Source: Rheum nobile
Taxonomy: Eukaryota > Streptophyta > Magnoliopsida > Caryophyllales > Polygonaceae
Reading direction: 5' to 3'
Length of the DNA stretch: 64,000 nucleotides
NCBI GenBank assembly: GCA_027886185.1
Contig: WOAB01000317.1
Location: 806,001 to 870,000, forward strand
In this document: one piece after another, positions 48,176-58,774 of the stretch
Position numbering within the stretch: position 1 is the first letter of the stretch
How the letters are laid out: every line of letters starts with the position of its first letter
Notes under the pieces: model-generated
Seen by the model: the letters and a program-made list of their open reading frames with translations, nothing else
Database searches by the model: none
Told to the model about the DNA's origin: nothing
Program-made: the position numbers and the translations under genes

Positions 48176-48763
48176 CACCCGTATTGTCAACTTCGAGATA
48201 GTTCATTATCCCGCAAGGTCTCTCTAAAATTCAAATCAGTAGTTTCCTGCAATGGTCGGATGGAGGAGCATTTAGCTATGTATGATATATATACCGATAA
48301 AATATCAAGATATTACCCTACCCTATGTGAGGTTTTAGTTATAATAACTATATAATAAAGTACTGCAGCTACCTGAAGGATATATAACTCCTACATGTAA
48401 AGGACACCATATATTAGGTGTCTAGACATATATCAACAATCAACACATAAATTGAATAGAGTGTTTCACACTAACGTTTGTCATTTTCAAATATCAATCA
48501 GTTTACTATATCATCGTTATTCAACGTGTTCGCCTCCTAGACCAAACGAATTTAGAGGGAAAATTAAATCAAATAAATTCGATCATACAAGGTTTAAGAG
48601 TTAAAATTGGAGTTCATACTCACTTACTCAGAGCAAACACCAATTTATATAATGATACATAATTTTCATCATCTTCAATCTGAAGTGAGGCTAAAACATA
48701 AAAGCAAAGCTGTCATCTTAAAATCCCACGTCATTATTCTAATTACCCATGAAAAAGGCATAC

Positions 48764-49180
48764 CTCTTGTCGGTGAAGTTCATCATTCCATAGTCTGCTT
48801 TTAAACCGATAACTCGTCCAACACATTGTGCAGCTTGCCTCTGGTCATCATAGTAATTTAAGATACAACCACATTGAAGAACAAAAAACAATGACAATAA
48901 GAGTAATCGAGATCTACCAATGCATCAAAAATAAATAAAAAACTCTCCTTCATGTATCTGAAATGTATCTCTCAAGTAGTCTGACCTTGCAGGCAATATT
49001 CTGCAAGTCAACCACTAATAAGAATTTAGTGCCCCTAAAGATAAATTATTCAACAGAACGCATTAAAATTTAGTAATGAACCATCATCTAAATTGTACAA
49101 TAGCACAAAATGTACCTGCTTAATGTATATTGGTCGCTCTTAGACCAAAACCCTTGAACAAACTCTACCAGGGAGATATA
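48764..49180 (-). pseudogene. XPD/ERCC2 (UVH6) helicase gene fragment with introns
   Basis: Three consecutive exon pieces on the minus strand. Exon A (up to about 49175) ends at 49116 with DQYTLSR. Exon B, 48918-49000, reads RILPARSDYLRDTFQIHEGE then, after a frameshift, FDAL. Exon C, 48764-48840, reads RQAAQCVGRVIGLKADYGMM then NFTDKR. All boundaries keep GT...AG (AGCAG|GTACAT, TTGCAG|AATATTG, ATTG|GTAGAT, GACCAG|AGGC, AGAG|GTATGC). The known XPD helicase core reads YTLSRILLARLEYLRDTFQI and AAQCVGR in this order. XPD is the TFIIH helicase for nucleotide excision repair. Exon A is frameshifted and no further exons are recognised. Retained introns mean a DNA-level copy, not a retrocopy. Confidence 0.82.
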
Positions 49181-50836
49181 TGGCATACTTGTTTATCAAA
49201 TTCTAGCAGATCGTTATCAGTCAAACTGACACCAAGAATACAGGGTACCTGCAAGTCAGGAAAAAAAGAGTAAAAATAGTTGGCCTCTTCAGATTTATAA
49301 TTTATCAGAAAGTACTATCATTTGAATAGAGAAGACTCCGCATAAACTGATGGTTGAGTGTCTGGGACACGAACAAATTTCATAGAAAAAATGCTTTTCG
49401 TGAAAAGTTACATGTATAAGTTGCATATTCATATTATACAATCCAGATATATTTCTCACTGTTCGATCTCTGCCTAAACACCAAATTAGTTTGTCACACG
49501 TGATTCATCTCCATATCAATCACAATTGCACTCACTGTTCGATCACTGCCTAAACACCAAATTAGTTTGTCAAATGTGATTCATCTCCATATCAATCACA
49601 ATTGCACTCATATTATACTTAATATTCATATAACAACATATTAGCTAAATACCATGAGAAACATGCTTACACGTTCTCTTATACACACACATAAGCAACA
49701 CCACTGCTACCGGTAGAGCAACATAAACTGTCTGTGAGAATTGCGATCAGAATGGCAAAAAACTCTTTAAAATAGAGAGTTATAAATTGTACAGACCTTG
49801 AATTAGAGGGTGGGATTAGCGAACAAAAGAGGGAGAGACAGTCTCCTCATCTTAGCCCGTCCATACTCATCATCCTTGCTCTCAATTCCTGGAGCCTGCA
49901 CCAGTCTCCTCATCCCCGACCTCTAAGCCACGACGTCTTCCTTCTCCCCTCCTAGACCCCATCTCGATATTTCTTATTTCACCTCTCACAAACCCAAACC
50001 CAAACCTAAACCCAAACCCAAACCCAAACTCAATCAAATCCACGATCAAGCACATTGCTTCAAATTCGAGAATGCACAGCTCTCACTTGAAAGTTAGATA
50101 CACCAATCAAACATAGAATCAACTGAAAATTTCTGCTCAGGGAACGACATAGAGATAAGTCAGAGAAGCATACCAAAGTCGATTTTGATCCGGCTCGGTT
50201 GGGCTCGAGGTGGTGCGAATAGCAGAAGGTGGCTCGGTTAGCAGTGGGCCAGCGGCACAGAGGTCTGGGTTAGGGTTGGACAGTGTTTACGGTGTGTGGA
50301 CGGACGGGAAAAGCTTTGGACAACAGTGGAGATGGCGGAGAGAGGCGAGGTGTCGGAGATGCAGAGGGAGAGAGGGAGCGGATTCGATGGTCGAATTCGA
50401 TGGTGATAGAGGTGGAGATGGAGGCGATGGAAGGAAGAGCATAGGAAACAGAGGATTTTGGATGAGAAATAGAAATAGGGTTGTTTTTATTAGTCATCAG
50501 ATTAAATTAGAAGGAAACAACATTTGCACAATTATGAAGGGAAGATGAACATAAGTCGTTAGAATATGAAGAGAACGTAGCTATTCAATACATCAATTCA
50601 ATACAACAGATAATAATACAGGATTTCAGTGATTTAGAAATTGTGATTTTTGGCCCAATATGTACTCATTTACATTGCAACTGGCCCACCAAAATACAAC
50701 TGGACCCTCGTTGCATGCTGCACTATACTTACCTCTAAAAAATTCTTTGGGCCCATTTAAGCATAAAGCTGCTTTAATTTTTGTATTTTAGGGGTTTAAA
50801 AACTAGCATTGAATGACAAAAAAAACAACTTTTAAA
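49181..50836. other. Non-coding region with pyrimidine-rich and CCCAAA repeats
   Basis: Between the XPD fragment and 50.8 kb I see no confident gene. 49870-49970 is pyrimidine-rich, like a plant 5'UTR or promoter. A CCCAAA/CCTAAA microsatellite lies at about 49986-50030. Overlapping frames at 50210-50548 on both strands are low-complexity and probably not genes. Confidence 0.5.
49455..49606 (+). repeat. 76-bp tandem duplication
   Basis: Two copies starting CTCACTGTTCGATC at 49455 and 49531 with only a few differences. Confidence 0.85.
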
Positions 50837-50840
50837 TAGA

Positions 50841-50867
50841 CTAGAAATCGAAGCACGTGCTTCACAC
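50841..50867 (-). other. Helitron-like 3' terminus (candidate)
   Basis: On the minus strand a perfect palindrome GAAGCACGTGCTTC is followed by GATTT and CTAG then T. That is the hairpin-plus-CTRR arrangement of Helitron 3' ends. The element body would lie at higher coordinates. No matching 5' end was identified. Confidence 0.35.
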
Positions 50868-53800
50868 AGGCCTTTTGTGTATATGTAGTGTCGCGGTTTA
50901 AATGTGAGTTTGTAATATATGGATTGTTGCTGCATGTTTTATCTTAGACAATATATTGTTTGATATGTATTTAAATGTAATATCTAAGTATTTTAGGTAT
51001 AAAATGCTATGATTGTACGAAGTACAATATTATTTATTTATTTTGGTCAGAAGTTCATTTTAAATTTTGAATTAGGTGATAGTTGTTTTTTGTAGGGATG
51101 CGTTTTTTTCTTTGAAAATATTTGGGGAATATTTTAGAAATGCATATCTAATTATATGTTATGCTTGAACTGGAGTATTTGTAAGAAACTTGCTACAATA
51201 ACTCTCATTTCTTACATGCTCCACTACCCTCCACATTTCTAATTTTTTGCCTTTATCTTACAAAAATTTTGCCTTTTACTGATGTTTTTTTTTGTTATGC
51301 TTTAGTTATTAATATTCATTAATATATCGTTTTATTTTTTGGGTCTGGAATATATATCATTTTATTAGTCACATTGACTTTACATATTCCTGGATGTTGT
51401 TAGGTCTATGCTGGAGCAAGAGACCGAAGGCTCCTCCAACCTACAAATATGTAAGAACATGTTCCAATTCAACGATTCTTAACCCCCTTTTTAAAAAGAG
51501 CTTGCAAATCCACTGCAGAGCCCCCTTTTAAAAACCCCTCTCCTATCTCAAAGCAAACGATTTTTCCTGTTTTCAAGTCCTGCAATTAAAGAATCCCCTT
51601 TTCTTGATTTTTGGGTTCATTCGATCTTTGGAGGATGGATTTCAGATTTGGGGGCAGGAGCAGGTAGAGCTTCAAAATCTAGCTCGGATGAAGGTGGGAT
51701 TGGTAATGTCCTGACATTCGAGGATTCCAAGCTCTAACCATTATGCCCACTGGTTTACTTTTGGGATTTTTCACTCTGCGTTGAAGGTTATTCTCCCATG
51801 TTCTTCTTCTTCTTTCTGTTTGGAATTTTAGTATTCTGTTGTTATTTTGGCAGTTTGTTTTGTTCTTGATTGCCCTTCTGTTTGTGGTAGATTTGTGTTT
51901 TCTGATGGATCTATTTACAATCTTGTTTCTGAGTTTTTATTTATTTTTATTGTGATTTTTTACTTGTGTGCTAAATTGTTTTGGTTTTTCTTTTATTATG
52001 TTGCAAATTTGCAATGGAAGAGGGAATTAGGGTAATGGAACTTACTAATGCTTGGTTTAATGCTTTGAAATATGCAATCTCACACTTAAAACCCCCAGGA
52101 ATTGGATTATCATACCTTATACCAAACCTCCGTTTGGCTAATTCCAAATTAACCATAAGAAAGCATGGAAAAAAAAACAATCCTAGAGCTAATTAAACAC
52201 TATGATATGCATTATGGAGTTCCAAGTACCTGATGGCGAAATGTAAGCCAAATTTCACATAATATATTTTGCTTGTCTCATGATAACTTGGATGTTATTT
52301 GGAGGTTGTTATACTTGTTGCATTGCCTTCTTTCACTCTACTCGGGTTTTGTTGACTGAATTAAGGTATCTTTAATCATGGATGCCTTGAAAGATGGGTT
52401 TTTGATGCTTGGTGTATGCACTTTGCTAATTTGCTTATGTAAGGGAGAAAAGGAAATTGGTTCGTGTCGTAGTGGAGGGTCAATTCCATGCAAAGTGGTA
52501 ATTGCTTGATGGATGAGGTATGGTGATCCTCGAATAAATGTGGTTCTAGTGGTTTGCTCCATGTTTCATTCTACATCTCATTTTCTACTTCTCTATTCAC
52601 TGTTTTTTCAAGTGGTGGGGAGATTATATTCTATGTTGTTAACTATTAGTATATACATGAAATAAGGTGCATATGTTAGAGTCCAATATTATCATTTGTG
52701 TATATTAAATTGAGTACAGTTTATTATGTTGAATTATCATTTGAGTCTCTTTTTTTGCTGGAGAAAAGAAATAATAAAGTATTGGTTGCATACCTTGTGA
52801 TCGCCAACAATATATTCGATGCCAATGTATTTCCCAAATGAGTTTGGGCATCCCATTTCCAACACTCCATGACTTTCATTGTGGCCACAACCCCTTTACA
52901 CAATTGATCGAGATATAAATATGTTTCTTCCTTTGTATTGTCTTTTGGCTTCAAATTGAGTCGGTGGATTCTGTTAAATCCATGATGGCCTTCCCCTTGT
53001 TTGTGTTTGTGGATTATGTTGTGGGTGCTGGGAATCTGGTTTTAAATTTGTGTAAGATGTACTGCATGAAGGGTTCTGCTTGATGCTTGTGCCTAGCTAT
53101 ATTTGCTTCATTGCTTGTTGTTTATTTGTTTTATTGGTTGATTGTCTTTATCTCCTTGTTCATTTGCACATGTTAAGAAAGCCCAAGTTTCAGGTAAGTG
53201 CAGATTGAAAGCCATGGATTGTTAGTTTGAAATGATTGCACACATAACTTCAAATTACCTTTCGTTTATAAGGTGGCATTCTACGAATTGAGATCCATCC
53301 TTGGTGTGCCTGATCTTCCCGTCATTGATTGCACAACCTATGCCATCTTTCAAATGAAATTGGGGTAAGTTGGCATGAATTTCTATTTTCACGGTAATAG
53401 CAATTTTGGGAGTTAGGTAAGTTTCTACTTCTTGTGAACTCATGCCATCAAATGTCTTTTTTGCTTATTTGGAATTACATGAATTGACTGGGCCTGCTAT
53501 GGGTGCCTTTCAGTCCTTGTTTTTTTGTACAAAGGTGACTGCGGAGCGGGTTGTACGGAAGCACATGAATCCATTTTATCTGTGGGTGATAATTTGTTGT
53601 GGAAGCTGGTATGCGGTTATACACGTGAGTTCAATATGAAGGGCTATTTAAATGGGTATGTGAGGTCTTCCCAATTGATTTGCAGTTAAGGTGAGGGCAA
53701 CCCAAATGACGAGGAGTTGAGATTGATAAATTAATCTGTAACAGCCGTTTTGATGTTGTACAACCTTTGAACTTATGTCGATTTAAATATATGTGTAGTG

Positions 53801-54700
53801 TTGTGCAGCTTTTGATGTTGTACAACCGTTTGACTTGATTCTCTTTCTTTTTTTTAAAAAGTTTAATTGTTTTTTTTTTTTGAAAAAAAATGTTTAATTG
53901 TTGCATGGGCATTAATGGTTAAATTTTTCATAGACCTAAAATTGGGTTCAATTTCTTTCAGCAAATACATTCACACGTGCAGTAGGAGTCTGCACATGCA
54001 TGTATGGCCCGATATATGATTGTAATTTTTTTGTCTTCTCAAATCATTTGTTGGCCCAATATGTGAGGATAAAACATATTGTTCAGCTCTATTGTGAAGC
54101 AGAACAACTGTATAGATTGAAGTGCAGCATTAATGAGGGTAAAAAAACTCAACTTTTATATAACAAAACAATTATAGAAAATTGAAGTGAAACATTAATA
54201 AGGACAAGAAATCCAACTTTTAAGTAAATATTTCAAAATGCCCATTTTGAAATATTTAATTGTATATGATTTTAAATTAAGTAATTATTTATTTAATAAA
54301 GACATGAAGAATCTAGAACGTATCAAATAATCTTGTATTATTAATTTATTAGGTAGCAAGTAAAGCAACCACGTTCAATCATATTGGTCTTTCGAGAAAC
54401 AAACGCGGTGACTGACTTTATAGCGAAGATGGTCCAACGGAGTTCCTAACTTGGAAGACATTATAGACAATTTAGAATTTTTAGTTCTCATCCGAAATGA
54501 TGTTATAGACTGAGAAACCAGGTCTTATATGGTTTCCTGTCTAATTCTTACTGTATAAAAAAAGGATTCCGGGAAGAAAAATAGTACGTACTGACAACGT
54601 ACTAGCGGGATCAGATGCAGGATGTATTTCTGTCAAGTAGGGTTAAAATTTAAATTTTAAAATGTAAAATATAAACGCTTGTCATATATCTTCAATTAAG
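50868..54700. other. Spacer with unassigned exon-like islands
   Basis: No gene can be named. The best coding-like piece is 53273-53364 on the plus strand (VAFYELRSILGVPDLPVIDC, then TTYAIFQMK), between an AG and a GTAAGT donor. A minus-strand ORF at 52795-52954 ends at an AAG|GTATGC. These could be captured exons. The remainder is AT-rich without repeats I could identify. Confidence 0.4.
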
Positions 54701-54763
54701 TTTGCTTTATTTACACGATTACTTTTCGGCACATACCCAAAATTGCTTTTTAGCGCATAGGGT

Positions 54764-54889
54764 CCACACGTTACGTGTGGAGTGTCTCCTCACGTTGCGT
54801 GTGAGAGCAGACCATTTCAAAGTTTCACACGTTACGTGTGTTGTGTCTCCACACGTTACGTGTGTTGTGTCTCCACACGTTACGTGTGG
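54764..54889. repeat. Palindrome cluster 1 (CACACGTTACGTGTG)
   Basis: CACACGTTACGTGTG, a perfect palindrome around one base, occurs at 54765-54779, 54826-54840, 54850-54864 and 54874-54888. A degenerate copy (CTCACGTTGCGTGTGAG) lies at 54789-54805. The last three are spaced exactly 24 bp apart. Each copy holds two ACGT cores of the kind bound by plant bZIP and bHLH factors. Confidence 0.95.
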
Positions 54890-55328
54890 TGTTTTTAGGG
54901 TATTATAATCTTGAGTTATATAGTATAATTTAGTATAATGTTGTTTATGAATGTTGTATCATATTATTGTGGTTCAATGTTGAATTATTGATTATTTTAT
55001 ATATATTATAATGTTGTTTATGAATGTTGATTATCTAAAATTAATAAAAGAAATACCCCAAAATATACAACCTAGAAGACGAAATAGAATTGTTCATTAC
55101 GCTGGATGACTACAACCACATGTAGCTCACAATACAGGAAATAATACAAGTTCTTCATAAACTTAGAAACCCTAACACAAAATAAATGACATCGTCTAGT
55201 TGCGTTTGAAGAAATTAGGATAGTCTCTGGTAAAAGTTCGCTTCCTATCATATCTCTGCTTTGATAAAATTGCTTGCTCCCTACAAAGGTTGATAGTACG
55301 TAAACAACATTACACAAAAGATACGACA

Positions 55329-55652
55329 TCAAGGCAGTATACGATGTACATCATTATATAGTTTGAGATTATACCTACGCATCTTATCCACATCTTGTAA
55401 AAGTTTTTTATTTTTCTTAACAAGATCTTGATTCTCCTTAACAAGATCTTGTTTTTCCCGCCATTGTTGTCGAATAATCGTGTGTGCCCTGTCCTCGTAT
55501 ATAGGATCAATCCACTTCCTGTAAAAACACCCCAGTCTTGGGCATCCCCAATACCTTCTTCCGTAGTTCCACTGCAAATCCCAAGTACAGACAATGGCTT
55601 TCAAATTACAAGCGCATAGTTGGTTTGTTGATGATTCGGATGAAGATGCCAT
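55329..55652 (-). CDS. Small GRF-type zinc-finger protein
   Basis: 107 residues from the ATG at 55652 (MASSSESSTNQL), which suits this family better than the upstream in-frame ATG at 55802. Residues about 13-50 have the zf-GRF pattern: CAC, then V-x-T-W, then NYGRRYWGCP and GCFYRKWID. Residues 60-105 form a Lys/Asn/Gln coiled coil with a short repeat (LVKENQDLVKKNKKLL). GRF fingers bind nucleic acid; short plant versions like this, finger plus coiled coil, are often found near transposons. Function here is unknown. The frame is intact and a further intron downstream cannot be excluded. Palindrome clusters lie about 0.5-0.9 kb either side. Confidence 0.7.
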   Translation of the reverse strand: MASSSESSTNQLCACNLKAIVCTWDLQWNYGRRYWGCPRLGCFYRKWIDPIYEDRAHTIIRQQWREKQDLVKENQDLVKKNKKLLQDVDKMRRYNLKLYNDVHRILP

Positions 55653-56042
55653 TATTTGTTGTAGTGCTTGGTTTCCTATAAATATCATGAATCCATTAAT
55701 ATAAAAAAATGGGGATAATAAATCAAAAGAAACTGGAAGAATAAGTTTACCCACAATTGAATCTTCAAGCGTTGCTTGTGTTGGACTTGTTGTAGAGAAC
55801 AAACAACCCTAATGCCTCTTATATAGTGAAAAATAATGTGTTTGACAGCTCATATACAGCTGTATATAACTGTAGTATATAATGACCTCAACCACTAGCA
55901 TTAATGAACTCAACCACTAGCATTAATAACTTCTCAACAATCATTTACCACCCTAAACCCTAATTAAAAGTTCATCTCCCCAATCTCACAAACAGGGTAA
56001 CTAAAATACCCGATTCACCCTTATTAATTAAAGATAAATAGT

Positions 56043-56164
56043 TAACCCTAACTTTAACCTTAAACCTAAACCCTAATCCCTAAACCCTAAGCCACATTAC
56101 CCTAAACCCTACTCCAATACCATATCCCTAAACCCTAAACCCTAACCCTACCCCAAACCCTAAC
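56043..56164 (+). repeat. Degenerate telomere-like CCCTAAA repeats
   Basis: About ten interspersed units of CCCTAAA, CCCTAA and CCCTAAT. Too degenerate and short for a telomere; an interstitial telomere-like tract or a telo-box-rich promoter element. Confidence 0.85.
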
Positions 56165-56192
56165 AAAAAGCCTCATATGCCTAAACCTTGAT

Positions 56193-56256
56193 CCACACGT
56201 AACGTGTGGAATTGGCCCACACGTTACGTGTGGATGGGGCTCACACGTAACGTGTG
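56193..56256. repeat. Palindrome cluster 2 (CACACGTAACGTGTG)
   Basis: Three perfect copies at 56194-56208, 56218-56232 and 56242-56256, again at exactly 24-bp spacing, with centre base A, T, A. The sequences between copies differ from those in cluster 1 while the spacing is the same. Confidence 0.95.
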
Positions 56257-56416
56257 GTTAAGTCTGTGGCAAAACGCATTGAATTAACCGTCTTGTCCCC
56301 ACCTAACTGTAATAATGACCTGTCTTCTTCCCCGGCTAACGATCCATTTCGAGCCTAAACCCTCATTTGAAACACTCACAAATGCTTGTTTTGCACTCTA
56401 AATTTTTGTTAAAAAA

Positions 56417-56482
56417 ATGGACAATCCGAACAACAACGAGTATTGGAGCAACAGTGGGGAAGATATTCCACTTTCGAACGAG
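56417..56482 (+). CDS. Possible first exon of the Mutator-like transposase gene
   Basis: ATG followed by 22 codons (MDNPNNNEYWSNSGEDIPLS), ending at a GAG|GTAATT donor. It resembles the acidic, Asn-rich N-termini of FAR1/MULE-type proteins. It ends in phase 0, whereas the downstream exon at 57058 needs one extra base, so intermediate exons are missing. Link to the downstream gene is by position and style only. Confidence 0.4.
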
Positions 56483-56728
56483 GTAATTTCTATTATGTAA
56501 CCCTAAAGTTCTCTTTTATTGTTGTTTTGAACTTGTTTAAAGCTTGTAGCTTGATGGTTAGGGTTTTGAAATGTATGATATTTGTTATTTAGGGTTTAAC
56601 CAAGCTAGACATGATATTTGTTGTTTAATATTAAAGATCTCATTTTATTGTTTAGGGGATTAGAAACAGAGATTTAGAATTGTTTTGTGTTTATGGCTGC
56701 GAAATGGTTGTTACATTGAAGAACAATT

Positions 56729-56910
56729 CCACACGTTATGTGGTAAGATAGTGAACACGTAACGTGTGGAACGCTTCTACACGTAACGTGTGGGAGCGTT
56801 ACCCATGTCACGTGTTCACTATCTTACCACATAATCTGCTCTTTCAAAGAAAATGGCACGGTTTGTCACTAACCGTGCCATTTTACAGAATCTGCTCTTT
56901 CAAAGAAAAT
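56729..56910. repeat. Palindrome cluster 3 and nested hairpins
   Basis: Palindrome variants at 56729-56743 (degenerate), 56755-56769 and 56779-56793 (13-bp core intact, 24-bp spacing). A perfect 23-bp inverted repeat pairs 56738-56760 with 56810-56832 and encloses the last copy. A second hairpin has stem TGGCACGGTT (56854-56863) with AACCGTGCCA (56871-56880). It is flanked by the 20-bp direct repeat TCTGCTCTTTCAAAGAAAAT at 56835-56854 and 56891-56910. Lies in the presumed first intron of the transposase gene. Confidence 0.93.
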
Positions 56911-57057
56911 TTTGAATTTAGGTTTCTAATTTGTGCACTACTTGATGAGATGATTTTATGTGTATGTAGACGAACTATTATTTATACGAGGGGTTAAATA
57001 ATATCTTCGTCAATGACTGGAGCAACATACTGATTTCAGATTCTTGATTGTAATACA

Positions 57058-58537
57058 GGGTTGAAGGGGCCCATTCCAGTCTGAAAAGCTTCTTCACAAG
57101 CAATGATGGCAACCTTTGCACTGTGTTCGATCAATATCATACACGGTTGCATAGTCATATTGGTGAGATAAAGGGGGCATTGAATGAGAGCATTGGAAAG
57201 AGATATACGCTGCTAAAGAACGCACATCTTTTCTACAAGCTGCACTTCAAGGTCTCTGCGATTGCACTAGCTCGTTTGATTGAGGAATACAGGAAAGGAG
57301 AAGCTCCATTGTGGAGCACTATATGCAGATGCCAGATGAGGGTCAGAGATGGATTGCCTTGCGTGCATGACATGGCGCTAAATGTGAGGGGCCAGGCCCC
57401 AATTGAACCTAGCTCATTGCATCCGTTCTGGAGGCAATTGACCTTGTCAGAAGTGAAGACAGAAGAAGAGGAAGAAGCCAGAGAACGCAGAGTGAATAGA
57501 TCGTTGCTTGAAGAATTTGCCCAAAGCGTCTTCCCCACATTGTCGGTGCAGGTTCAACAAAGAGCAGTCTCAACACTAACAAGTATTGCGCATCCAGAGC
57601 GGACTGCTCTGCAAGAGCCAGCTAAAGTCAAGCATAAGGGTCGGCCTCAAGGAGCTCTAAACTTTGCCACCAAAAGACAACCGTCATCATGGGAGTACAG
57701 TGACCAAAAGATGGACGAAACGCCTCCGAAAAAGCAAAAAGGAAGACCACCGAAGACGCTTGCAGCAAAGCCTTCGTGTGATACATCTTTGATCAAGAAC
57801 CCGTGGCGATATCGTACCCAGTTTCACATGTGTATGAGACTATACGTGGGAGGATGGTATGAGATAGTGGGTGATGGAAACTGCGGGTACAGAGCAATTG
57901 CGCATGGTCTGGGTTTAGAAAAGAGTATGAGCTACTCACGCCACTTTGTTCGACGTACCATGATCGCTACGTTGAGAAAAGAGTATGAGCTACTCACGCC
58001 ACTTTGGGTGTCTACGATGACACTTGAGGCAATGGAGGCGAAGCTAGCATGGTTTCCTTCCCCAAACAGGCCGGCCCCACCAGAGACGTGGTTGGACCTC
58101 CCGGATATGGGATGTTTGGTGGCAACGGCATTCACATGTGTGTTCGTTACCGTCGGTGGTGGTGTGGGAAAGACATACCTGCCTATGAGGGGGAAGCCAA
58201 ACGAAGCATCAGTTGGCGAGAAGCTGAAGACGATATGCATTTGCCATGTCCAGGAAGAGCAATTTTTTATTGCGGTACGTTAATACAATCACATATGTTC
58301 ATACTATCTTGTGCTAAAACATATGTATGATGCATTGACTTTGTGTAGATTGGCCTTGCCGAGACATCGCCCTTGCCTACTCTTTACCCGATGTGGGTGG
58401 TATATCATGACCCGTCTGCGGGTGATTACGTAGATCAAAGGACGTGTGATCGGTTGTTGGAGTACGAAGCAGTCAAGGCCGAAAAGAAGACAAGACGAAA
58501 GAAGAAGGTTGAAACAGTCGATTTATGTAATGAATGA
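57058..58537 (+). pseudogene. Mutator-like transposase C-terminus fused to an OTU-type domain
   Basis: Exon 57058-58274 (after ATACAG) and exon 58349-58537 (donor GCG|GTACGT, acceptor GTGTAG). The first 40 codons (VEGAHSSLKSFFTSNDG) match the end of a MULE transposase. A SWIM zinc finger follows (CRCQMRVRDGLPCVHDM) and the typical SSLHPFWRQL block, then a basic linker with two GRPP/GRPQ AT-hook-like motifs. From about 57860 an OTU-type cysteine protease domain begins: VGDGNCGYRAIAHGLG holds the Asp and Cys. The His position reads EQFFIAI where NHF-type sequence is expected, so catalysis is doubtful. The second exon ends in a basic tail and VDLCNE. The DDE core is absent upstream, making this a deletion derivative; the remaining frame is open. 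Confidence 0.82.
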
Positions 58538-58774
58538 TATGTATGAATTATGATGCAATGAGTTCGACGTTTCTATTCCAAACATCCCTAAATCCAAACA
58601 ACTCATAAAAAACATTCAAATAGAAGTCATAACATTCATTGTTGTCATAATCCAAACAAGTCATAAAAAATATTCAAATAGCAGTCATAACATTCATTGT
58701 TGCAATACTCAAAGGTTCAATGAAATACATAAAATGAAACAAGCTTAATCCTGAAACAAGTCTTCACGGCTTCC
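58538..58774. other. Spacer between convergent genes
   Basis: 237 bp between the transposase-OTU stop and the PMD gene stop. A 40-bp imperfect duplication (CATAACATTCATTGTTG at about 58628 and 58687) lies here. Likely holds both 3'UTRs. Confidence 0.7.

Noticed and set aside
50210..50548. Plus-strand 112-codon ORF and overlapping minus-strand ORF
   Set aside because: Low-complexity Arg/Gly and Ser/Pro products from purine-biased DNA; neither resembles a known protein.
54702..54908. 68-codon ORF across palindrome cluster 1 with repeated SPHVTCVV
   Set aside because: The peptide repeat is simply the 24-bp DNA repeat read in frame; no start context or homology.
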